DNA of 64,000 bases from Typhlomys cinereus (GCA_023101885.1 JALPQD010000207.1:1555844-1619843); one strand, 5' to 3'. Counted from the stretch's first letter, positions 23,311-35,054 are shown. Notes: a model not told the origin generated them from the letters alone. Made by a program: numbers and translations.

Positions 23311-23398
23311 TCTTTCTCCCCTCTAGTAAACTCTGCCTCAATCCTCTACACGTGTTCTGGTTTTGATCTTCGACTCCGAATGCAAGAACCCTGCAACA

Positions 23399-24288
23399 AT
23401 GGGACGGCTCAATCCGGCAACATCAGGATGCCATGGACTGAGTTGTGAGATTCCCAGGATAGTCAAAGCTACCATGGTCTTCTGGAGTTCAGTCCTTGGA
23501 ACTGTAAAAATAGAAACTCAGTCTGAGATGGAAAAGAATGTTGCATGCTAGAATTCCCTAAGATATATTCACGTGAGTACAGGACAAACTGCATGAATGG
23601 CCAGATTCCTTGGGGGGGAGGATGACACTGAGACAGGTGAATTGCTGCTAGGTCAGCCAGGGATGTGGAGCTGATACTGTTTAAAATAAAATACATGCAC
23701 AGGTGTGTGTGTACATGTGTGTGTTGAAAGAGAGAGAGGAGAGGGAGGAGAAATAGAATTGAGAGAGAGGCAGGAGAGAGGAGAAAGAGAGAGGAGAGAG
23801 AAAAAAGAAGGAAAGAGGTGGGAAAGAAGAAAGAGAGAGAGATTCTCTACTCAGGTTCATGAGACCACAAAGAGGAAACTATATTTTTATCTATTAAACA
23901 ATAGATCAATCTATTCATTGCCAGAAATCAAAAGAACACTGTAAACCGACCCAGGATTCTTTACACAGTTACTAGCCATGGTAACCAGATGGAAGTAATT
24001 TTATTTCTGGATTAAACACAAACATTTATTCAAGTCCCTGGAGGGAACATCAAAATGGCCATGAGGAAGTTCTGAAAGATTGTTTGCACGCCCAGCAGGG
24101 GGAGGGGTGTTGATAAAGCAAACATTAATGATAAAGCAGCTGTGTGACCCCCACAGGGCTTTGGGTTCAAAGTCTGGAGCAGCAGGTGGTATGCATTTAG
24201 TGGGATTAACTGTAAATGCCTATGTTATCACCTGACCCCACTTGTGTCTTCTCCTTCATCAACCTCAAAGATAGCTCAGAACACATGC
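23399..24288. other. unassigned with GA-rich tract
   Basis: Holds a (GA)n-rich simple repeat at about 23725-23845 and otherwise unrecognised sequence. The 79-codon frame over the GA tract is low-complexity. Confidence 0.5.
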
Positions 24289-24658
24289 TGTGATGGCTAC
24301 TGTTAACTATTGCTGTGAGAGAGCACTCAAAGTCAAGCAACTTAAGGGAGAAAGGGAGATTTATTCAACTTATGGTTCCAGAGGGGAGATACAGTCTTTC
24401 ATGGTGGAGGTAGCATGGCTGGCTGGTCAAAGCTGGAGACAGGCTATGTCACACCCATCTGAGAGGTTGAGAGCTACCAGACTGCTTGCTGCAAAGGCAG
24501 ACTCCTCCTGGAGGTAGGGTGGGACTCATCCACCTCAAGGCCCACCCCTTGTGACTGCCGTCCTCCAGTAAGGCTCCACCTCTCAAGGTGCTATGACCTT
24601 TCCAAACACATGAGATTGTATGTGTGTGTGTGTGGGGGGCACATTTCAAACCATGACA
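24289..24658 (-). mobile_element. MT-like MaLR solo LTR, antisense, complete
   Basis: The minus strand begins TGTCATGGTTTGAAATG, as in MT-type MaLR LTRs, and ends ...CATCACA. It is flanked by exact CATGC duplications (24284-24288 and 24659-24663), which fixes both ends. Confidence 0.88.
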
Positions 24659-24663
24659 CATGC

Positions 24664-25044
24664 CTTGGTCAAAATTCGACTGGACTCAGTACTCTGTAGT
24701 CACTTATTCTCTATCTTGGCCGATTATGGTTTTCTGTCTTAAAGGTCTTCCATTACAAGATAAAGCTTATTGGTCAGAGGCAGACAGCACTACTAATCTA
24801 TGGATATAATGATAAATATTTAGATGGCAGTTTGATATCAGGCTCATATAGCCAAACAATAGTAGTCTGGTCCCCTGTAGGGCCTCTAACCTCCCCATCC
24901 ACAGGTTCCTAGTCACGTTTACAGTACCAAGTGTGAGTTCCCTCCTGCAAAGCAGAACTGAAGTCTAATCACAGAGTGGTTGGTTACTTGCCTAACATTC
25001 ATGCCACTATTGTACTCATGGACATAGCTTTCCAAGTAGGCTGT
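24664..25044. other. unassigned, no gene seen
   Basis: No recognised feature. Confidence 0.4.
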
Positions 25045-25600
25045 TATCTTTAACATCACCCCACCAAAAAAAATAAAGGAAGATCAGAGAAGGGGGGGCA
25101 GAAAGAACATAAGAACCAGAGGACTGGAAAAAGGGTGTCCCCCAAATAGTATCTTCTGGATATGTCAGGGTTGTTGTGCCCATGAACTTACTGTGGCTGT
25201 AATTACCTGTACAAGACTGGGCCTGTGGACATTTCATGACAGATGCTGGAAGAATTCAAGAGATGCCATCTCTCCCTAAGGGACTGTTGACAGTTAATGC
25301 TGACTGTGGGAAGAGGAGCCATTTTCTTTAGAGATGTACCCACGCATACATCACCTATGCCCCAGCAAGGGCACAGACACATGCTAATGCACACAACCCT
25401 GATGAATCTCAATGGATCACACACACACAGAAAAACATGAAAGAAGGAGAGAAACTGATTGGGAAGCAGAAGGATTTCAGTGGGAGAAGTAGGGGAAATG
25501 GGATGGGGTAATATGAGGTGAAAATGACTTCATTGCATACATGGGTGAAACTGTCAAAGAATAAAAATGAATTAGAAAAAATTCAACTCTTAAGAAGTAG
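25045..25600 (+). mobile_element. rodent Lx-like L1 3' UTR and tail
   Basis: Contains 'aagggactgttgacagttaa', 'ccattttctttagagatg', 'tgccccagcaagggcac' and a final 'gaataaaaatgaattagaaa' tail. This is the typical order of the rodent L1 3' UTR (Lx-like). A different L1 lineage from the G-tract copies at 14-18 kb. Confidence 0.8.
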
Positions 25601-25704
25601 AACACATTGACAGAGATAAATTAGAGTGGCGAGTATGGATTTGGTGTCCCCGTATCAAGTCTCACTCAACTTCTGGTCCACTTTCTCTAAAGTGAAGCCA
25701 ACAG

Positions 25705-25901
25705 GGGTGGAGAGATGGATCAGGGTTCAAGTCTCTGCCTTGAAAGCTGAAGGACCTCAGTTTGGATCCCAGAGTCCACATAAAAAATGTCAGACCTGCA
25801 CTTCCTACCCCGGAAGGTGGAACTGGGAAATCCCAGAGTAAGACAATAAGGAGATAGAGCAATCCAGGATTATTTCTGATGTCCCCCTTGGACCTCCACA
25901 G

Positions 25902-25942
<41 letters not shown>

Positions 25943-25952
25943 TAAGAATAAT
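25705..25952 (+). mobile_element. tRNA-headed SINE
   Basis: Head 'ggtggagagatggatcaggg', body, (CA)n at about 25902-25940, and a short A-rich tail. Confidence 0.9.
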
Positions 25953-26804
25953 AAAGTGAAGCCAACAAAAAGAGCTTGTTTCCTATTCTATAGATAAAAG
26001 GATTCTAGAATTGGACTCTCACCTACATCTCAAAAAAGAAGGTGGGACCCATATATGCAAAGCTTTAACCAAACAATTGTCCTGCTGCATCCAACTATCA
26101 TTGCTTAGGTGACAGAAAAATGAAATAGCCCCATCAGTACATAGATTCAGGGCTGAAAAGCATTAGCATACAGTGGAACTAGCATTTAAAATTCAGACAT
26201 GTCATTTGAGAACCACTGGGTGAACAGAGCTTCCAAGAATAAAAAAATACAAAGAAAAAAAAAACCACACTGATACAAATATACACACATATGTATGTAC
26301 ACAAATATACAAATATACAAGAGACATTTAATATTCAAGATTTTGTGGCTACTGAAAGACCATGCAAATATCAAAGTTTTAAAAAATTGATATGTCAGCA
26401 AAGTCGAGACAGGGCTAGCATTCGATGGAACCCACCTCATGAGGCAGAAATTAGATATAGGCCATAGCATTTACCTTTTGCAAGATCCCACCCAGATGGA
26501 AGGAACAGGGGAGCTAGAGAAACTCAACGCTTCCTGTCTTGAGAGATTGTAGAAAGAGGAGCTGGGCAAGCAAGTAACAGCAGATTACTCTTCCCAGAGA
26601 GGATGTCATGGCCCATCAACTAAGGAGAAGAGCAGAGGGGCATCTCCTCAGTTCCTGTGTGGGCCTTGGAGAAGATATTGTTCAAAGACCCTGTGCTATA
26701 TGGGTGGCGTCTAGTAAAGCTAGGAGAGACAGAGAGACAAAGAGAGAGAGAGATAGAGAGAGACAGAGACCATACTGGGTGGAACTGTTTCCAAGTTCAC
26801 AGAA
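25953..26804. other. unassigned with (GA)n near 26725-26770
   Basis: AT-rich intergenic DNA with one short GA simple repeat. No gene. Confidence 0.45.
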
Positions 26805-27164
26805 TGTGATAGTTAATCCTGGATGTCATCTTGATACACCTGGCATTAACTAAGATCAGCTGAGACCACCTGAAGAGATTATCTGGATAATGCAAAGATC
26901 AGCCTTAGATCCCATTGTAACTTCCCAGTAGTGGACCAGATAAAAGGAACCAGAACCAAGACTGGGAAGAGAAGAGGCTCTCCAGGAATCCTTCAGCCAT
27001 CACCCACTAGCCTCTTGGATGGGCGTGAAGTAGCCATGCTGCTTCCGCTGTGAAAGACTATATTTCCCCTCTGGAACTGTAAGTCGAATAAATTTTCTTT
27101 TCTCCCTTAAGTTATTTGGCTTTGGGTATTCTCTCACAGCAGCAGTTAGAGTAACCATTATACA
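26805..27164 (+). mobile_element. MaLR-type solo LTR (group A)
   Basis: Begins TGTGATAG and ends ...TTATACA. Close relative of 12269-12641, sharing 'gattatctggataatgc', 'tttcccctctggaact' and 'cgaataaatt'. No clear target-site duplication. Confidence 0.8.
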
Positions 27165-27764
27165 TGTTTTCAAAATGGTCACCATAAGTTGTGATCCGTG
27201 GGATCTCTCTAAGGAAGGGAGTGACCTTTGCTACTCTCTGAGTGTTGGTCCAGAGGTCGGGGAAAAGTGCTTGCAACTCCGCAAGGATTAGAGGAAGTAA
27301 AGACAGTGGGAGTTGGGGAGGCCTCTAGGCTCTTATCAAAGGGAGGAAAACACCTTGGGTCACCCAGCAACAGGTCCCAACGGGGTGTCTATAGAACACA
27401 CAGCTTGGATAGGCCAACTGTCACCCAAGGAGTGCCAAGTTAGCCAATCTGCAGGTGGCTCTGCCAAGGATCTGGAGCATTCTGCAATTCCTGAAGACCT
27501 TTCCCTCTATACCTTGTGCACATACCAGTCTGCCTTTTCAAATTTACCAAATCGCGTCTCAGCAGAAGTTAGGAGCGAAGTTTTGAGGGAGTGGAGGAGG
27601 TATATACAAGGATATTGACTAAATAGTTGTCCCTAAATGTGGGCACTTCCTAAAAGATTAATTGCTAAGTCAGACTAAAGGTTAAATTGGTTTGACATTT
27701 AGTTAGTTCTCTGTTCTTTTTAACAGGCGAGGCTTGCGAGACGGTGCAAAGAAACTTCATTCCA
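27165..27764. other. unassigned, no gene seen
   Basis: Includes a 101-codon plus-strand frame (27313-27618) with no recognisable domain. I do not call it a gene. Confidence 0.4.
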
Positions 27765-28075
27765 TATGCATCAAATATTATCACTCATTTATAAGGCAAT
27801 AAACTGTCAAAAAACCTTCTAAAATACATAAAATATAAGAATTCATGTCTTTCATAAGAAGACAACAATAGAAAAATGGGCAAAGGACTGAAACAGGCAA
27901 TTCATAGAATAAAACAAACAGCCAGAACTGCATGAAAGAATGCTCAAAAATCTCTTAAAGAACTATCAAGTAAAACAACAATGAGAAGTTTTGTGCTCAG
28001 CGTTGGCACACAAATAACAAAAGGCTCACAATTCTCTGACTTGTTTTGTAAATGTTTGCTGAAGTCCGTCAGGAT
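27765..28075 (+). mobile_element. old L1 ORF2 3' fragment, sense
   Basis: 'agaaaaatgggcaaagga' followed by a decayed 'aaacaacaatgagaag' block corresponds to the end of L1 ORF2 on the coding strand. Decayed, no open frame. Confidence 0.65.
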
Positions 28076-28099
28076 TTTGGTTGACCAGATGCCTCCAGA

Positions 28100-28428
28100 T
28101 TGTAAATCCAGATAAATTGTCTCACTTTATGATCATTAGAAAAATTGGACGGCACGTCCTCCGAGGAGGGGGACATTGTGGCCAGCACAGAATCTAGCAG
28201 CTGCTCTCGGAACAGACTTCATCGGTGACCTTGGGTGTAGATTTTCAGCACCTTCTTCTCCATCTAGAACTTAAGGCGGATGAGACCTACTTTTTCAATG
28301 TCTCATTGAAATGTGATCGAGATTAATGGCCCAACATGGGAAGCATTTTCAGTGCCTTGGAAGACCAGCTTCATTCTTCAATGCCTGAATCAATAAATCT
28401 GGTAGAAAAAAAAAAAAAAAAAAAACAG
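28100..28428 (+). pseudogene. A-tailed retrocopy-like 3' end, parent not recognised
   Basis: Ends with AATAAA (28391-28396) about 15 bp before an uninterrupted A-tract (28409-28427), the signature of a reverse-transcribed polyadenylated RNA. Upstream sequence has higher GC than its surroundings and is not a SINE or L1 that I recognise. The left boundary and source gene are unknown, and it could be a LINE 3' end. Confidence 0.45.
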
Positions 28429-29696
28429 TCTAATCCACTAAATTAAAAAAAACACTCCTTTAAAAACGGTGGGAATTTTAGAATCGAGTGTAGAAATGAT
28501 CTAATTCAGTGTTTTCCAAAATGTCTCTCAGAACAATGATGTTTACACAGACCTAGGGAGCCTGTGTCTTGGCATGTGTAGATAGAAGCTCTGTGCATTG
28601 TGGCAGTATCCTACTGATCCTGTATCTGCACATGCCTTTCTGTTCTGGGTGGTTGAAGTTGGATGTTTGTCAGTTTTGAAAATGAAATAAAAGCTGATTC
28701 AGATTTGAAAAAATACCAAGAACTTTTACTGAAAGCAGAGTGACAGAAGGGTCAGAATATACTGCCAGGGAGCAGTGGGGCCACATGAGTGGTAAAATGT
28801 ATATTACTGCTGAGGTCTGTTTTTATAGGGGCTAAAGGAAGGACAGACTGGTTACTAAAGGGCATGACTGTGTTTTGATTGATAGATTAGGTAATCTAAG
28901 CTTGTTTCCTATTGTGTGTGTCCCTTCTCATAATGTAGCTGTTCTTAGTCATAGGTATGTCTAATTATGCATAAGCATAAGATGGTACATGTGGGATTTT
29001 TCCTGAAAGTTTGCTTTGGGGTACATTTTGCCTTATCCTTCATAGGCCTAAAGCCACTTCAGGTTGATCCTTTTGATCTTTTATCTGACTTAAGAGAATA
29101 CAGTAAATAGACTCCGGCTAAGATTCAATGGTTATCTGGGGAGGAAAGTCATTGTTCATAGAAAGATGAACTTGTGGCCACAGGCAGGTGGGAGTCTAGG
29201 TTGCTAGGTGCATTGAATGGAGAGTGTTTTGTGTGCACAGTGCGTGCAGGTAAAGGACCTAAGGTGATAAACGTTATTAGAACAGTGTGTATGATCCAAG
29301 CCAAGGGAGGCGCGGTTGCCAAGCTCTTCTCTAAACAGGCCTGCTACAATCTCCCCCCTCTACTGCTGCACTGTAACCGTGGATTTTAAGCCGACATTGA
29401 AACATTATAAAATGCTTTCTTGCTCCACTGTTTAAGCTGCATTTCTAACCTCAACCAGAAGCAAGAGTCCTTGCTTCTGTTTCAGCCGTACTTGAGAATC
29501 CTTTACACCTTTGCAGTGAATTTAAATAGTACATATTATAAGTCTTCAACTTTTTCTTCTTAAAATTTAAGTAGTGGTTGTATTTTTTTGGCCTAAATTG
29601 TATTGTATAAGCTAACTTATTAAATGTTACTATATTGCCACTGTGACAATATTCATTTAAGTTTAGTTATGTTGAAAATAAATAGGTTAAAAACAA
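28429..29696. other. unassigned, no gene seen
   Basis: About 1.3 kb, AT-rich. Part of 28790-29350 could be an undiagnosed LTR, but I could not find ends or duplications. Confidence 0.4.
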
Positions 29697-29717
29697 AAGA
29701 GAGAGAGCGAGAGAGAG

Positions 29718-29748
<31 letters not shown>

Positions 29749-29798
29749 AGGAAGGAAGAAGAAGGAAGGAAGGAAGGAAGGAAGGAAAGAAAGAAAGA

Positions 29799-29833
<35 letters not shown>
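29697..29833 (+). repeat. (GAAA)n/(GAAG)n purine microsatellite
   Basis: About 135 bp of nearly pure G/A on the plus strand: GA, then GAAA, GGAA, GAAA and GATA units. Low-complexity frames here are not genes. Confidence 0.95.
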
Positions 29834-29835
<2 letters not shown>

Positions 29836-30130
29836 GGTAGCAAGTCCCCCTAGAATCCTCCCGAAAGGCTTCTATCTCATCCCTCCTATTATACTAAATA
29901 TAAAAATATCTTCCAATGTATTTAGTACTCACTGTAGGGAAAGGGCTGAATTTAGCTTATTTTATGCTTACGATTCAATTTCTCCTTTCTAAATAAACAT
30001 TCAAAGCCATAGAAGCTCACCAATTCATTCAAAGCTCAAGGAAACCAGTATATAGATGCACAGTATCTTACAACTTTCTCTTCTAATATAATGCTTCTTA
30101 AAACAGAACACTTAAAACAATTATGCTTTT

Positions 30131-30357
30131 GGGCTGGAGAGATGGCTCAAGGGTTAAGACTCTGCCTCAAAAGCAGAAGGTCCTGAATTCAGATCCCACG
30201 TGCCACCTAAAAACGCTAGGCTGAAAGGGCAGGCAGCCCGCACTTCCGGCTCTGTGGGCAGAGCCTGAGAAATCCCAAAGTGAAGCAAGGAGGTAGAAGC
30301 AATTCACGATGATTCTTGAAGTCATCCTTAGTTCTCCATAAGTACACATAGTACTCC

Positions 30358-30391
<34 letters not shown>

Positions 30392-30422
30392 GAGTAAATA
30401 AATAAAAAAATATTTTTAAAAA
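30131..30422 (+). mobile_element. tRNA-headed SINE (older subfamily)
   Basis: Full length: A-box-like 'tggctcaaggg', an anticodon-like arm TCTGC-CTCAAAA-GCAGA (30161-30177), body, a mixed (TC)n and CA tract, and an A-rich tail. Flanks 'acaattatgctttt' and 'acagttatatttt' form a decayed target-site duplication. Confidence 0.92.
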
Positions 30423-30520
30423 ACAGTTATATTTTCATCTATTTCAAATAGTGACTTTTACTTCTGCTATTGTTCAATATCTTCCAGGTAGCTTTGGATA
30501 TCTTATTAAAATGAAACTTT

Positions 30521-30560
30521 TGGCTGGGGAGATGGCTCTGTGGTTAAAGTCACCATCTGT
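30521..30560 (+). mobile_element. SINE head fragment
   Basis: 'ggctggggagatggctctg' is the first part of the tRNA-headed SINE. The rest of the element is missing. Confidence 0.6.
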
Positions 30561-30711
30561 CTCCTGCTTACCTTGAACCTCTTTCCACTCCCAGCTCTAC
30601 TAAGTCACATGTGTATCCCTAACCAAGGACCGAGATACTTGGTGATGAGCAGAAAGGTTCTGTCATCAGACCACCAGGACTGTATGCCTCCTCTATTACA
30701 TACATTACTAA

Positions 30712-30835
30712 TTATGACCTCAGTTCACTTAACTTCTCTCCTGTTTCCCGGCATAAAAAGAGGATGAAAGATACAACTTCTCGTTGCAAGGATTAAATGA
30801 ATGAATGTATGGTAGATGTGTGCCAATCCAAAGAG
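30712..30835 (+). mobile_element. MIR
   Basis: 'aacttctctcctgtttcc', 'cataaaaagaggatgaaaga' and 'gcaaggattaaatgaatga' form the MIR core, diverged. Confidence 0.65.
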
Positions 30836-30949
30836 CATGATCAGTTTAAAGATTTGTGCTTACATCGTAAGGGTTACATCATCAACACCTATGACATGCA
30901 AATGGTACTGTAGGAATACATGGCTGCCTTTGCTTTTCATATTGATTGC

Positions 30950-31660
30950 CTGAGACTTTCGTAACAAACTGCGTCAAACCTGATGCTTTATAAACAACAG
31001 GAATTTGTCATCCATCATCCTGGACATCTGTGAGTTTAGCTAGAGACCCAGGCTCACAACAATAAAGCAGAAGAGTGATCAAGGAAGATTCCCAGACATC
31101 ACCCTTGGTATTCCACAGAGCCTCCTCCCCTACCAGTTTCACTGGCTGAAATGAAGTTGTCAGCAGGCTCCTTCTAGAAGTTTCTGGTGCCAGCTAGCAG
31201 TCGTAGGCTTGGGTGGCACTGTGCCTTTCGGCTTCTGTTTTCACATTTGCCTTCGTCCTCTGTGTGTGCTCTGCTTTCAATACGCCATGTTTCCTTGAAC
31301 TCACACAGGTTTAATACTTGTCATGTTAGTGCAACTAAGAAGGTGGAAACCCAAGCCATCTCTGGTGCTTACAAGTGGGACCTTTGGGGAAGGAGTGGAG
31401 TTAAAGGGGTAGCCCTATAATTGAATTCTGCTGTCAAGAGGGACAGAATCTAGACATGAAGGTGGCAGGCGGACCTGTTCCCTGACCTGCAACATCCCAA
31501 ACCACCTCCAGATTCTTTCAGAAAGACATCTATCACCAGCATTAGCTCTTCAACCTAGCACCTGTGGATCTGTAAGGACAAAATAAATTTCTTCTCTTTA
31601 TAAGGTCAGCCTGACTCAAGCACTTTCTTATGGTCATGCAAAGCAAATGATAGTACATCT
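30950..31660. mobile_element. ancient MLT1-type LTR pieces with an old SINE fragment
   Basis: 30955-31010 ('cgtaacaaactgcgtcaaac...ataaacaacaggaattt') resembles the antisense end of ancient MLT1-type LTRs. 31030-31125 is an old tRNA-SINE fragment ('tagctagagacccaggctc'). 31560-31650 ('aaaataaatttcttctcttt') resembles an LTR 3' part in sense orientation. Boundaries are blurred. Confidence 0.45.
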
Positions 31661-31889
31661 AATCTCTGTCTGTTTCTCTCTTGGGAGGACTTGTGCTTGG
31701 GTTTAGGTCTGACCTGTACAATCTAGGACAGTCTCTTCAGAGCATGATGGTATCTTCGTCACATGTACAAAGACCCTTTTTTTTTTTTTTATAAAATGAC
31801 ATTTTCATATTTCAAGAATCAAGATTTGATATCTTTGGGTAGCCATTATTTAACTTATTATTCTTGTATGATCCTGCCTTCCTGTAGTA

Positions 31890-32035
31890 TCCTTTCCTGT
31901 AGTATCCTTTCCTCTTTCTCTTCTTTTCTTTCTCTTTTTTTTCTTCCCATCTCTTCCTCCTCTTTTGCCCAGTCCCCTTCCTCTTTTTTCTGCTCTTCCT
32001 GCTCCTCTTCCTTCTTCTTCCTCCAGGGAGTTTTC
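31890..32035. repeat. pyrimidine-rich low-complexity tract
   Basis: T/C-rich sequence, including a duplicated 'tcctttcctgtagtatcc'. The 74-111 codon frames on both strands are low-complexity shadows. Confidence 0.8.
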
Positions 32036-32174
32036 TCAATTTCCCCAGCGTCATATTTAGTTTGGCTCCTCTGTGCTCCCATAGTGTCCTGGACATAACT
32101 CTCTCACTATCTTTTTTTTCAATTCCCTTTTTTTTTCTAAAGCAGTTTTAAGTTTATAGAAAAATTTCCAAGGG

Positions 32175-32456
32175 TGGCTGGAGAGGTGGCTCAGGAGTTA
32201 AGCCTTTGCCTTGCAGGCAGAAGGTCCTGAGTTCGGATCCTAGACCCCACGTATAGACGCCGGGCAGAAGCGGGGGCAGCCTGCGTTTCTGGTCCTGGTA
32301 GGGCAGAGCCTGTGAATCCCGGGGCAGAGTAAACAAGGAGAAGGTGGAGGTGGTCCATGGTGGTTCCCAAATTCGCCCGTGGTTCTACACATACACACTA
32401 CACATACACACCCACCCACACATGCACAATTGAATAAATAATAAAAAAAAAGAAAG
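32175..32456 (+). mobile_element. tRNA-headed SINE, GC-rich younger subfamily
   Basis: Full length with CpG-rich body ('gaatcccggggcagag'), CA-type tract and AATTGAATAAATAATAAA tail. Flanked by AAAAATTTCCAAGGG (32160-32174) and AAAAGTTTCAAAGGG (32457-32471), 13/15 identical, marking an L1-type insertion. Confidence 0.95.
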
Positions 32457-32829
32457 AAAAGTTTCAAAGGGAGCACAGAGTTACTTCCCCCTTACAATTT
32501 CTCCTCTCATTAGCACTTGGTACATGTAACATGGTACATGTTTTAAGACCAACGAACCAATACTGACTATTGAGGATGAAAAGTCCAGTATGCATGAGAG
32601 TTCACTGTTGTTCTATTGCACTGTTCTATGGGTTTTCTCAAATGTATAATGTCCAACATCCACATTATCTTATGGTAGGGCTTCCCGTCCTAATAACACC
32701 TTGTGCTCCCTTCCCTTCCCTCCTCCTGAACTCTGGGCAATCCCTGATATTAACGTCTCATAGTTTTGTCTTCTCTAGAAAGTGTCACACTTGGAATCAT
32801 GCAATATGTAACTTTTCAGAATGACTTTT

Positions 32830-33524
32830 TTGTTTTCTTTTTCTATTGCTTTTTTAGGTCAGATGTAATGGGTTTCATCATAACTTCACCCATATACAAT
32901 ATTATACTTAGTTTTTATTCCTTCCCCTCCCCCATTGCCTTCCCTGACCCTCGTTTCTCTGCTCTGACCAGTTCCCTTCCTTCCCCAGCTAGTCTGCCTT
33001 TTGCTTTATTATCATGCATATTCCATTACCTAGTTCCATCTCCCTTAAGATCTCTTCCTCTCTTCTTGTGAGCTCCTTTCTAGTTTTGTGGAAGCCCCCC
33101 AAATATATGAACACACACAAATATATATATATATATATTTGGGAGTATATAATTTTAAATCTAAGTTCTGAATATGACAGAAAATACGTGATATCTGTCT
33201 TTCTGAATCTGGCTTATTTCACATAATGATTTCCACTTCCATCCGTTTTCCTGAACTGTCAACATTTCAGTTTTCTTTATGGCTTCAGAAAATGCTATTG
33301 TACATATAGGCATCACATTATCTTTATCCATTGATCAATTGATGATGAGTTAATTTCTTGGCTGCTGTGCAGCAATAAATATGAATGAGCAACTTTCTTT
33401 ATAGTGTGTTGACAGTGTGTTTGAGTATATATCCAAGAGTGGCTTGGCTGAATCATATGATAGTTCTATTGATAGTTTTTTGAGGTTCCTTCACACTCAT
33501 TTTCATGAATATACTGTCAATGGA
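32830..33524 (-). mobile_element. old L1 3' fragment, antisense
   Basis: 'tcacataatgatttccac', 'tttatggcttcagaaaatgc', 'gctgctgtgcagcaataaat' and 'agtatatatccaagagtggc' follow the order of antisense L1 3' sequence. An (AT)n patch lies at 33122-33140. Confidence 0.7.
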
Positions 33525-34009
33525 AAAATCATAACAAAACACTCACCTCAATGGGATAAGAGGTAGCTTATTCCAAGCTAAATATGAATGGTCATGGCCC
33601 AAGAACACAGATTCGAGTTGTCTCAAATTACATATGTTCCACCTTGGCCACAGTTTCTTGGGGGTTTTATGATCACAGAACAAAGAAAGCCATAAATCAA
33701 GACACTTTCCAAATACATTTGTGGACATATCAGGTTGGCAGATTCCAGCAAAGCGGGGAGATCTCTGCTACAGGCTACAGATACTATCTAATGACGTTCT
33801 CAGCCTTTTGGTTGGAAACCAAGGGTCTGGTTAGACATTCCAAAGAATGTGCTTAATAGTCATCAGGATGGTATGAAGGAAATAATTGGCAATTAAGGGG
33901 ACTAAAGATGGGCCCAAGATAACCTGGCTGTGCACTTGCAACATTCCAAACCTCCCAGATCATTGAAGCTCTAATCAAGTCAATCACCCTGGAAGGTTCA
34001 CAATGCTAT
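33525..34009. other. unidentified ~485-bp insertion in old L1
   Basis: The L1-like sequence on the left stops at about 33524 and resumes at about 34010 ('attctcaccagcag'). 'ctcacc' occurs at both junctions. The segment between is not a SINE or LTR that I recognise. Confidence 0.45.
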
Positions 34010-34260
34010 GCTTAATTCTCACCAGCAGTTCTTTCTCACATCCTCACCGGTGTCGCTGTCAGCATCTTTTACTAAATTATCAGCATTTAAGTTCGTTCCC
34101 CATCTTTTCATGTCTTAACAGCTCATTTCTTTTAGCACTGAATTGTTTGGATGTATACTACTACACTTTGCCCACTCATCTACTATAGAACTACTGGTAA
34201 CCAGTAACCAGTAAAGCTGTTACCTGTGTGCAAATTCTGGGGTGGAAATAAAATTTTGAT
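34010..34260 (-). mobile_element. old L1 fragment, antisense
   Basis: 'attctcaccagcagttctt' and 'cacatcctcaccggtgtcg' are L1 antisense landmarks. A second landmark, 'gaattgtttggatgtatac', suggests a rearranged or second copy. Confidence 0.55.
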
Positions 34261-34285
34261 TATTTTGGAAAATACCAAAGAATGC

Positions 34286-35012
34286 TGTTGCAGTTACTCT
34301 AAGTTGTTGCTGATAAACTAACAATAAAACAGTTTATAAGGAGCAAGGGATTTTATTTTCTCCTAGGGATAATCCAGTTACAGTTCCTTGTCCAGTTTGA
34401 CAGGAGAGCCCATACCAACACCAAGCACAGAGGAAACTGACCACACAGTATCCACATAATGGCTGAGAAAGGGACAGTCCTTACTTTCCTCAACCAGTTC
34501 CATGTTAATTCACCTGTTTTCATGGTTTAAAAGTAAAGTGTCTCCCAGAGGCTCATGTATTTGAATCTTGAGCTGTGGTCGATGTTTGGGAAGGCACATC
34601 ACAGGGGGTGAGCCTTGAGATTGGCTGACTCCCCCTTGTTTCCACTAGTAGATCTGCTCTCATGTCTGTAGCTAGCTTTGTCTACGTCCATGATGTCTGC
34701 AGTGTATTAAGTCACCTCCAGCTTCTGCCACCCAGCCATTCCTTTTCTGCCATAATGGATTGTATCAATCTCTGGGAATATAAGTCAACTAAATCTCTTT
34801 TTCTCCCCTTAAATTGCTTAAGCATTGTCTCACAGCAACAAAGGGTAACTACAACACCTACCCAGGACTAGTCCTGGCCACCATGAGTTGGTCCTTCCCA
34901 TCAGATGATCCCTTACAGGTTTGCTTGGAACTTAACTACTAATCCTCTGCAAATGTGCCCAGAGCTCAAGCCCTCAACTGTCGAGTTGACACCTGTATCG
35001 AACCATATTTCA
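34286..35012 (-). mobile_element. MaLR-type LTR (group B), antisense, carrying a nested LTR
   Basis: Outer antisense group B LTR, flanked by AATGC (34281-34285) and AATGT (35013-35017). It is interrupted from about 34515 to 34856 by an MT-like LTR in the opposite orientation. Confidence 0.82.
34515..34856 (+). mobile_element. MT-like MaLR solo LTR nested in 34286-35012
   Basis: 'tttcatggtttaaaagtaaa' at the start, 'ctgccataatggattgtat' and 'gtcaactaaatctctttttc' near the end, and terminal 'taactacaaca'. CACCT occurs at both junctions (34511-34515 and 34855-34859), so the exact ends are ambiguous by a few bases. Confidence 0.78.
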
Positions 35013-35054
35013 AATGTAATTACTTAACCATATGGTGAAACCGTGTTTACTTTG

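Larger units (their letters stand above)
22797..23398 (+). mobile_element. retroviral-type solo LTR with transcribed hairpin array
   Basis: Has CCAAT at 22999-23003, a TATA box (TATAAATA, 23038-23045), a variant poly(A) signal AGTAAA at 23325-23330, and a CA end at about 23398 ('ctgcaaca'). Between the TATA box and the poly(A) signal lie four to five ~50-bp repeats of a 'ctcatggact...ggagt..atgagttc' unit. The left end is uncertain and I found no target-site duplication. Family not identified; ERV1-like by layout. No internal retroviral sequence follows that I can recognise. Confidence 0.7.

Noticed and set aside
23399..23425. Sequence after the LTR as a retroviral primer binding site
   Set aside because: It begins near 'tgggacggctc', but I could not match it to a tRNA 3' end, and no gag-like sequence follows.
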